64,000 nt of DNA from Sphingomonas sp. G-3-2-10 (lineage in GTDB: Bacteria > Pseudomonadota > Alphaproteobacteria > Sphingomonadales > Sphingomonadaceae). Numbering within the stretch: the stretch's first letter is position 1; the number at the start of each line of letters is the position of its first letter. Positions 57,942 through 64,000 of the stretch are shown here, piece after piece. The DNA lies in the NCBI RefSeq assembly GCF_012927115.1, contig NZ_JABBFY010000001.1, positions 682,001 to 746,000 of the forward strand, written 5' to 3'. The notes under the pieces were generated by a model. It saw only the letters and a list, made by a program, of their open reading frames with translations. It was not told where the DNA came from and searched no databases. Position numbers and translations under genes: made by a program.

Positions 57942-59056
57942 CGCCGGCTCTCGGCGCCAGTGAAGTCGAGGTCGCGCGCGACGAAGATGGTGATGCTGGT
58001 GCCCGGCTTCACGGTCAGCGTCGGGGTGATCTGCTGGTTCTGGGTCAGCGGCTGGGCAGCTCCTTGCACCGCGCCCGGCAAGGCGACGATCACCGGCGAC
58101 CCCACCTGACGCGACGCGACGTTCACGCCGATGTCGAGCACGGACTGAAGGATCGCGCCGGTGAAGCGCGCGAAGAAGTGGCTGTTCACCTTTGCGCCGA
58201 CGCCGCCGCGGCCCAGTGGATCGCTGGCCGGAGAGCCGATCGCGATCGTCACGCCATCGGGACGGATCAGGCGGATCCAGTTGACCAGCGCGCGCTTCTG
58301 CCCCGGCTGTGCGTCGGAACGATATTCGCCGATCAGCCGGCTGCCGCGCGGGATCAGAATCTTGCTGCCGTCGAAGCCGCGCACGTCGCGCGTCACCATC
58401 GCGCGGGCGAGGCCGGGACGCGTGGAATCGAGGCCGGTTTCCAGCACGGCGGGGATCAGCGTGCCCTGCGGCACGGTGCTGCCGCGATTGGCGAGCACGC
58501 CCGCACGCGCGCGGCTGCCCGCGACCGATGTAGAGGAGGCGCTGGTGGTCGGCGCGGCACCGTCCGTATCGGCCTTGTCGGGCGTCGTACCGGCGGAACC
58601 GGCCTGCGCCATGCCGCCGCCGTCATAGACGAGCGCGGGTTCGGCGCTGGAGCGCGGTGGCTGAGCAGGGGCGACCGGCTGGGGCTGCGGCGGCGCGGGC
58701 TGCGGCACATAGATGATCTGCGGCTGCGGCGCGGGCTGGGGTGGCGGCGGTAGCGGCGCGGCCTCGATCACGATCGGCGTCGGGGCAGGGGCCGGCGGTA
58801 CGTAGAGCGGGGGCGGGCTCAGCGGCGCGGCGGCGCCGGCGCGGTCGCTGGCGCCCACCCGCACCGCGGGGGCTTCCCGCGCGCGGCGGCGGGCGTCCAG
58901 CACGCTGAACAGGATTACGCCGACGATCGCCATGCCGATCGCGATCACGATCCATGACGGACCGCCGCGCGGCAACGCGACTTGCGGCGCGACGCTCTGT
59001 TCGCCGCCCGAAGGAGGGGCGACGCGCGGATCGCCCGTGGGCGGAACGGTGGCCAT
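57938..59056 (-). CDS. virB10: Type IV secretion protein VirB10
   Basis: 372 residues. One membrane segment at about 34-52 (IVIAIGMAIVGVILF), then a long Pro-rich periplasmic region (about 75-130), and a C-terminal TrbI/VirB10 domain (ILIPRGSRLIGEY, VNWIRLIRPDG, GRGGVGAKVNSHFFARF). It bridges inner and outer membranes. ATG shares a base with the virB9 stop (TGATG). Confidence 0.94.
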   Translation of the reverse strand: MATVPPTGDPRVAPPSGGEQSVAPQVALPRGGPSWIVIAIGMAIVGVILFSVLDARRRAREAPAVRVGASDRAGAAAPLSPPPLYVPPAPAPTPIVIEAAPLPPPPQPAPQPQIIYVPQPAPPQPQPVAPAQPPRSSAEPALVYDGGGMAQAGSAGTTPDKADTDGAAPTTSASSTSVAGSRARAGVLANRGSTVPQGTLIPAVLETGLDSTRPGLARAMVTRDVRGFDGSKILIPRGSRLIGEYRSDAQPGQKRALVNWIRLIRPDGVTIAIGSPASDPLGRGGVGAKVNSHFFARFTGAILQSVLDIGVNVASRQVGSPVIVALPGAVQGAAQPLTQNQQITPTLTVKPGTSITIFVARDLDFTGAESRR

Positions 59057-59745
59057 CAGCGCCCCTCCACCCGCGAAGCGCGGGCGATCTGGCGATCGAG
59101 CCGGAACACGAGGCGCGGCACCACGCTGTCGATCACATAGATGCCGTCGCGCATATTGCCGTTGACCAGCGATTCATTGCCTTTGACATCGACCGAATAG
59201 ACCGCGGGCAACGTCGCATCGGCGGGCCATTCGATATAGGTCTTCGCGCCATCGTCATCGATCCCGCTGGGGCGGATCGCGGCGTCGCCGCTTAGCCGGT
59301 AACGGCCGCGCGTGGCGGTCGCGGCGGTATCGCCCCCGGCGGTCGCGGGCGCCGTGCCGGGATAGCGGAAGCGCACCGTATAGGCCATGTCGGCCTGTGG
59401 GCCGTAGAGCGGCCGCAGCTCGAACGCGTAGATGCGGGAATCGGTCAGCACGGTCATGTTGGTGGTGACGCCGCCCTGCACCGGCTTCACGAACAGATAG
59501 TCGCCGCGCTTGTTCGGCGTCGCCTGCCATGCACCACTGTCGCCCAGCGCGACATTCTCGATCCGCTCGTCGGGGGCGAACATCACCGTCACCTGATAGC
59601 CCGGCGCGGCCTGAAGCAGCACGACCTGCTGTTCGTTATATTCGATCGACTGGACGCGCGGGTCGCCGGTCCCCGCCTGGGGCGAAACCTGCGCGGCGGC
59701 GGGAAGGGCGGCGAACGCCGTGAGAAGGGCGAGGAACGCTCTCAT
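59056..59745 (-). CDS. virB9: Type IV secretion protein VirB9
   Basis: 229 residues with a signal peptide (RAFLALLTAFAALPAAAQ). VirB9/CagX pattern: an N-terminal domain with FAPDERIENVALGD and KPVQGGVTTNMTVLTD, and a C-terminal beta domain (TYIEWPADATLPAVYSVD, GIYVIDSVVPRLVFRL). It forms the outer-membrane core with VirB10. No VirB7 lipoprotein gene precedes it. Confidence 0.93.
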   Translation of the reverse strand: MRAFLALLTAFAALPAAAQVSPQAGTGDPRVQSIEYNEQQVVLLQAAPGYQVTVMFAPDERIENVALGDSGAWQATPNKRGDYLFVKPVQGGVTTNMTVLTDSRIYAFELRPLYGPQADMAYTVRFRYPGTAPATAGGDTAATATRGRYRLSGDAAIRPSGIDDDGAKTYIEWPADATLPAVYSVDVKGNESLVNGNMRDGIYVIDSVVPRLVFRLDRQIARASRVEGR

Positions 59746-60584
59746 TGCGGGTCGGGATTATAGGGCGTCAGGTTGCGCGGATCGTAGGGCGGCACAAAGC
59801 CCTTGCTTGCCGGGGTCGGGCTGGCCTGCGGAATGACGATGCCGGGCGCGGTCTCGTCGCCGGCCGAGGCGGCCTCGGAGGTTTGTTGCGCCGGTGGCGT
59901 GACGGGCAGCGCCTCGGCATTGCGCTGATAGCTGGTGACGAGGAAGCCGAGCGGGTTCACGAAGCGATCCTCGACGCGCATCGGCTCGCCCGAATAGCGA
60001 TATTTGATCACCGCGACCCATGCCTGCACCGCCGCCGTCTGGCCACCCGCATCGCGGCGAACGGTTTCGAAGCGCACCATCGCGGTATTGCCGGCCATCG
60101 GCGTGACGCTCTTCACCCGCGTTTCCAGCACGGTGCTGCGCGGCAGGCGCGCGAGCGGGCTGTCGGGGTTCGCCGCCTGCATCCCCGACACATATTGCGA
60201 GCGCGCCGTGCCTTCGGACCAGAGCGCGACCTTGGCGTAATTGGCCTGCAGCGCGTTGATGTCGAAGCCTTCGCGCGCGATCACATATTGGACGAGGAAG
60301 CTCTGGGTCAGCGCGGTGTTGCCACTGATCTGCTGCGGATCGAGCGGCTTGAGCGCCTGGACATAGCCGGTCTGGCGGTCGACCAGCAGGGTCAGTGGCT
60401 CGACGGTCTTGAGCGGAGTCAGGCGATAGAGGGCGAACGCCTCGAGCACCGCGATCAGCGCGAAGACGGCGGCGACGATCCATGCGATCCGGCGCGACCC
60501 GCGCACGGTCTCCTGCTGGTCGACGCCCCAGCTCTCGGCCTTCTCGTAATATTGGTCGAGCGCCTCGCGCGCCTTCATCTTCAT
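59742..60584 (-). CDS. virB8: Type IV secretion protein VirB8
   Basis: 280 residues: cytoplasmic N-terminus, one membrane segment (about 32-50, IAWIVAAVFALIAVLEAF), and a periplasmic NTF2-like VirB8 domain (TLLVDRQTGYVQ, YVIAREGF, GEPMRVEDRFVNPLGFLVTSYQ). The last 60 or so residues are a Pro/Ser-rich extension beyond the usual end of the fold. The start overlaps the virB6 stop. Confidence 0.93.
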   Translation of the reverse strand: MKMKAREALDQYYEKAESWGVDQQETVRGSRRIAWIVAAVFALIAVLEAFALYRLTPLKTVEPLTLLVDRQTGYVQALKPLDPQQISGNTALTQSFLVQYVIAREGFDINALQANYAKVALWSEGTARSQYVSGMQAANPDSPLARLPRSTVLETRVKSVTPMAGNTAMVRFETVRRDAGGQTAAVQAWVAVIKYRYSGEPMRVEDRFVNPLGFLVTSYQRNAEALPVTPPAQQTSEAASAGDETAPGIVIPQASPTPASKGFVPPYDPRNLTPYNPDPQ

Positions 60585-61816
60585 GAGCTCGAATCCCGTT
60601 TGCCGGCGCTACCTGTAGAACGGGCGCGGGTGCGGCGCGAATGGCTTTGCCCCAGCGGGGCGGGTGGTGCGGCCGGCAGGTCGCGCGCCTGTCCCGACGC
60701 GGTGACGCGCGGGGCCGCGAGGCCGGCGACGCTGGTGACGGTCTCACGGCGCTGGCTGGCGGCGACGGCTTCGGCGACGGAGGCGGCGCGCGAACGCTGC
60801 TCGGCCGGGACCTGCGGGCCGGCAAAGGCCGGGCGCTGGACCTGCGGCTGCGCGCCGAACGACGAGACGAAGCGCTGCGACGCGGCGCGCCACGAGGCTG
60901 GCATCCGGAAGCCCATCGCCAGACGGGTCGTCGCGGCAAGCGTGCCGAGCATGGCGAGGGCGAATACCAGCATCGTCACCAGCAGCTCGGTCGGCGCGCC
61001 GGTGATCGATCGCGCCGCGGCGCGGCGGGCGAGAAGATCGCTGATCCACGGCTCGATCAGCGCCAGCTCGACGCCGAGGATGATCGTCACCGCCACCGCG
61101 CCCAAGGCGGCGGCGGCAAGCCCCCGGATCCAGCCTTCGAACAGGCCGCGAGTCCCTTCGAACAGGAGGAAGGCGATGAAGAACGGGCCGATCGCCAGCA
61201 ACAGACCCGCGGCGATCCGCACGGCGGCGAACCCGGCCAGCGCGGTGGTGAGGAACAGCACGCGCGCCCAGCCCAGGGCGGTGGGCTCGAAATTATCGGG
61301 TATCCGGTCGGACTGGACGACTTGCTGCGGCTGGCCGTTGACGATGCGTGTGACGGTCGAGCGGTCGCGCTGCTCTGCGCCGCCGACGCCCGCGCGGGCC
61401 AGTTCGATCAGGCCGATATCCGCGCCTTGCAGCCGCGCGACGATCCCGCCGCGCGATCCGGGCAGACCGGCGGGGCCGCCGGTGCTGCTCACGATCTCCG
61501 CCGGGCCGCGCAGCGCGACATCATAGACCAATGCGCGATAGGCGGGCCAACTGGAGACCAGCGCCAGCACGATCCCGATCTTCGCCAGCGCCATCACGCC
61601 ATCGCGCGCGCTGGGCGTGTAGCCGAACAGCATCCGGTAGCCGTAGAGCGCCACGAAGATCGTCAGCAGCCCGGTGATCATGAGCGACAGCGTCGATCCC
61701 GGCACGGCAAGCGCCTGATAGCCGCCCGCGCCGATATTCTGCGCCTGGCAATCGACGAAGTTCAGCACGCCGGTAACGTAGCCGCTTTCGTAGCTGAGCG
61801 CCTGACAGGCAGCCAT
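60581..61816 (-). CDS. virB6: Type IV secretion protein VirB6
   Basis: 411 residues from the ATG at 61816, sharing a base with the virB4 stop. At least six membrane segments (TLSLMITGLLTIFVALYGYR, then AVRIAAGLLLAIGPFFIAFLLF and others) fit the TrbL/VirB6 family. The last 100 residues are a hydrophilic Pro/Ala/Arg-rich tail. It forms part of the inner-membrane channel. Confidence 0.92.
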   Translation of the reverse strand: MAACQALSYESGYVTGVLNFVDCQAQNIGAGGYQALAVPGSTLSLMITGLLTIFVALYGYRMLFGYTPSARDGVMALAKIGIVLALVSSWPAYRALVYDVALRGPAEIVSSTGGPAGLPGSRGGIVARLQGADIGLIELARAGVGGAEQRDRSTVTRIVNGQPQQVVQSDRIPDNFEPTALGWARVLFLTTALAGFAAVRIAAGLLLAIGPFFIAFLLFEGTRGLFEGWIRGLAAAALGAVAVTIILGVELALIEPWISDLLARRAAARSITGAPTELLVTMLVFALAMLGTLAATTRLAMGFRMPASWRAASQRFVSSFGAQPQVQRPAFAGPQVPAEQRSRAASVAEAVAASQRRETVTSVAGLAAPRVTASGQARDLPAAPPAPLGQSHSRRTRARSTGSAGKRDSSS

Positions 61817-64000
61817 CACGCCACCTCCAGCAGGCGGGGAATCCAGTCGGCGGGGTCGTCGCCGCTGGTCTCGCGGATCTCGTCGAGCAGCCGCACGGTA
61901 CGCTCGCGGCCCGACAGGATGGTCAGGATATCGCGCTCCCCCGTCAGGTTCAGTCGCGCCACGACGCTGTCCGCGCCATGCTTGATCAGGAAGCAATGGG
62001 CATTGTCGGGCAGGGTGCGGACCAGTTCATACTCGTGGCTCGTCAGCCCGAACCCGTCGATATAGTCCGCTGCGCGCGCCTTGGGGTTGGCCATGAAGAT
62101 CTGGGTCGCGGCCTGCTCGATGATGGCGCTGGCGATCTTGCTTTCCAGCGCGTCCTGCGCGCTCTGCGTGGCGAAGCCGACGATCCCGTTCCTTTTGCGG
62201 ATCGTCTTTTCCCAATCCTTGATCCGCCGCACGAACACATCGTCGTCGAGCGCTTTCCAGCCCTCGTCGACCACCACGATCGCCGCGGTGCCGTCCAGCC
62301 GCTCCTCGACGCGGTGGAACAGATACATCATCGCCGGGGTGCGCAGCGCCGGATCGTCGAGGATCTGGGTCATGTCGAAGCCGACCGCATCGGCGGCAAG
62401 GTCGGTCTGGTCGGTTTCGTTGTCGAACAGCCAGGCGCGTTCGCCATCGCCCCACCAGGGCCGCAGCCGCGCCCACAGGTCCGCGCCATGCGGGCGGTGG
62501 CCGCCACGGAACAGCTCGGCGAGGTGGCGCAGGCGGCGATGCTCCACCGGCTGATCGTAGCTGGCGTCGACCGCGTCCTTGATCCGCGCGACTTCATCGA
62601 TATCCGCGGCGCCCGCGAGCAGCGCGACCCAGTCGATCAGGAACTGGCGGTTGGCGGGATTGTCCGGCAGCTGGAGCGGGTTCAGCCCCGAAGCCGTGCC
62701 CGGCCGCAGCAGATCGTAGCGACCGCCGATCGCGCGGATGAACAGCTCCGCGCCGCGATCTTTGTCGAAGAAGATGATGCGCGGGCGGAATTTCCGCGCC
62801 TGCGCCAGCAGGAAGTTGAGCACCACCGTCTTGCCCGAGCCCGATGGCCCGATGACGGTGAAATTCCCAAGATCGCCCTGGTGGAAGTTGAAATAATAGG
62901 GGCCGGCAGCCGTCGTTTCGAGCAGCGTGACCGCTTCGCCCCAATGATTGCCCGCCGCTTCGCCCATCGGGAAATTATGCCCGCTGGCGAGGCTGGCGAA
63001 GTTGCTGGTCGAAACCATGCCGCGCCGCGCGATATATTTGAAATTGCCGGGGAACTGCGCCCAGAAGGCAGGCTCCAGCCCGATTTCCTCGCGCACCGCG
63101 ATGATGCCCAGATCGGCGAGCGCGGCCTGGACCTCGGCGACGCCTTCATCGACCTGTGCCGGGGAATCCCCCCGCACCGCGATGGTCATGTGATGCTCGC
63201 CGAAGCCCGCACGGCCGGCCGCGACTTCGTCCTTGGCGCTGGCGAGGTCGCCGCGCAGGCTGACGGCCTCGTCCTCGGCCGATTTCATCCGGCGCAGCGC
63301 GAGGTTCATCTTCGACAATGCGGCCTGACGCTCGACGAAGCCGAAGCTCTGCGACACGGTCAGTTCGAAGGGCAGGCGGAGCAATTCGTCGAGCATCCCC
63401 GGCGCGGTCTGGCCCGGATAATCCTTGATCGAGACGATGCCGGTGAAGCTGCGCGGCGTCGCGCCGGTCTGGCCCAGCTCGATCGTCTCCTGCCCGAAGC
63501 TGATCCGGCGATAGGGCAGATAGCTGCCGAGATCCTGCATCGGCAGCAACACCGGGCGCAGCTCGCCATTGTAGAGCGAGGAGAGGAACTCGAGCGGCTC
63601 CGAACATGGGCCCTGTTCGGTCTGGTACACGCCCAGCACGCGCGGCGAATAGCTGGCCAGCGCGGCGAGGATCGCATCTCGCGCGACGTCGAGCTGGCGC
63701 AGTTCGTACGCGCTCTGCGCCTCGCCGCTGCCCGAGCCGTTTGCGGGCCGCCCCAGCGCTTCGCGGATCCGGTCGAGCACGCCCACCCGGCCCTGAAGCG
63801 GACGGCGCACCAAAGTGAGGAACAGTTCGTTGACGTAAAGCTGCTTGCCCGCGAGCCGCGCGCGCCATGCTTCGTCGAGCTGCTTCGAGAATGCGTCGGG
63901 ATAGTCCGCCGCCATCGCCACATCGACGCGGCGGCGCACGATGTGGTGATAGATGGCGAAGCGCGACGATCCGACCGCCTGCAGCATCGCGTCGCGCAGC
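61816..64000 (-). CDS. virB4: Type IV secretion ATPase VirB4 (5' end beyond window)
   Basis: At least 728 residues, open to the window edge; the ATG at 63987 is internal because the frame LRDAM runs off it. VirB4/CagE signatures: RSFTGIVSIKDYPG, IGPSGSGKTVVLNFLLAQ (Walker A), RGAELFIRAIGG, VVVDEGWKAL (Walker B) and GFATQSAQD. The largest T4SS ATPase, which energises pilus assembly and substrate transfer. Confidence 0.95.
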   Translation of the reverse strand, partial: LRDAMLQAVGSSRFAIYHHIVRRRVDVAMAADYPDAFSKQLDEAWRARLAGKQLYVNELFLTLVRRPLQGRVGVLDRIREALGRPANGSGSGEAQSAYELRQLDVARDAILAALASYSPRVLGVYQTEQGPCSEPLEFLSSLYNGELRPVLLPMQDLGSYLPYRRISFGQETIELGQTGATPRSFTGIVSIKDYPGQTAPGMLDELLRLPFELTVSQSFGFVERQAALSKMNLALRRMKSAEDEAVSLRGDLASAKDEVAAGRAGFGEHHMTIAVRGDSPAQVDEGVAEVQAALADLGIIAVREEIGLEPAFWAQFPGNFKYIARRGMVSTSNFASLASGHNFPMGEAAGNHWGEAVTLLETTAAGPYYFNFHQGDLGNFTVIGPSGSGKTVVLNFLLAQARKFRPRIIFFDKDRGAELFIRAIGGRYDLLRPGTASGLNPLQLPDNPANRQFLIDWVALLAGAADIDEVARIKDAVDASYDQPVEHRRLRHLAELFRGGHRPHGADLWARLRPWWGDGERAWLFDNETDQTDLAADAVGFDMTQILDDPALRTPAMMYLFHRVEERLDGTAAIVVVDEGWKALDDDVFVRRIKDWEKTIRKRNGIVGFATQSAQDALESKIASAIIEQAATQIFMANPKARAADYIDGFGLTSHEYELVRTLPDNAHCFLIKHGADSVVARLNLTGERDILTILSGRERTVRLLDEIRETSGDDPADWIPRLLEVA

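Overview
The window is GC-rich chromosomal DNA. It most likely comes from a sphingomonad (Alphaproteobacteria, Sphingomonadales). The reasons are an Entner-Doudoroff operon (zwf-pgl-edd-glk-eda), a protocatechuate 4,5-cleavage (lig) cluster whose proteins closely resemble those I recall from Sphingobium sp. SYK-6, large TonB-dependent receptors, and frequent GTG/TTG starts with tight 1-4 nt gene overlaps. The assignment rests on recognised protein families, not on a database search.

Layout. 1-210: end of a LysR-type regulator cut by the window edge. 210-903: gene-poor, apparently decayed DNA ending at the 3' side of a tRNA-Lys(CTT). 1.1-6.7 kb (minus): cell-shape and elongation operon mreB-mreC-mreD-mrdA(PBP2)-rodA. 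6.8-8.7 kb (plus): mutL, carrying an in-frame palindromic repeat. 8.9-11.5 kb: small secreted proteins, including a tandem pair of CAP-domain proteins and a 25-residue lipoprotein-like peptide. 11.6-12.8 kb (minus): rpsF-rpsR-rplI. 13-14.5 kb (minus): a secreted unknown and an RcnB-like protein. 14.7-21.4 kb (plus): fatty-acid synthesis and cell-wall genes fabD, fabG, acpP, fabF, mltG, with three secreted unknowns between fabG and acpP. 21.4-27.3 kb (minus): the Entner-Doudoroff operon behind a perfect GntR/FadR-type palindrome. 27.4-29.0 kb (minus): marR, an SH3-like ORF and argC. 29.3-31.4 kb (plus): secG and pyrG. 31.5-33.5 kb: small unknown, serine hydrolase, and a small heat-shock gene with a candidate heat-shock promoter and RNA thermometer. 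33.8-41.8 kb: two convergent TonB-dependent receptors, a beta-barrel porin and a carboxylesterase. 41.9-44.4 kb (minus): a two-gene NAD salvage unit, nadM/Nudix then nadV. 44.5-53.7 kb: the divergent lig regulon, ligK-ligU-ligI (minus) against a regulator, an NAD(P)-binding dehydrogenase-like gene, ligJ-ligA-ligB-ligC and an aldo/keto reductase (plus). 53.7-56.9 kb (minus): purine permease, lipoprotein, L,D-transpeptidase. 56.9-64.0 kb (minus): a type IV secretion operon virB4-B6-B8-B9-B10-B11, with virB4 running off the window.

How the genes work together. LigAB opens protocatechuate at the 4,5 bond, LigC oxidises the semialdehyde to 2-pyrone-4,6-dicarboxylate, LigI opens the lactone, LigU and LigJ isomerise and hydrate it, and LigK cleaves the product to pyruvate and oxaloacetate. 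The route is complete here apart from uptake and upstream aromatic funnelling. The regulator between the two arms has two LysR-type helix-turn-helix domains in tandem, which is the most unusual protein architecture in the window. Other points of interest are four palindromic repeat elements (one coding inside mutL, two bracketing ligC, one between zwf and pgl), a T4SS operon without recognisable virB5 or virB7, and two genes of unknown role embedded in the lig plus-strand run.
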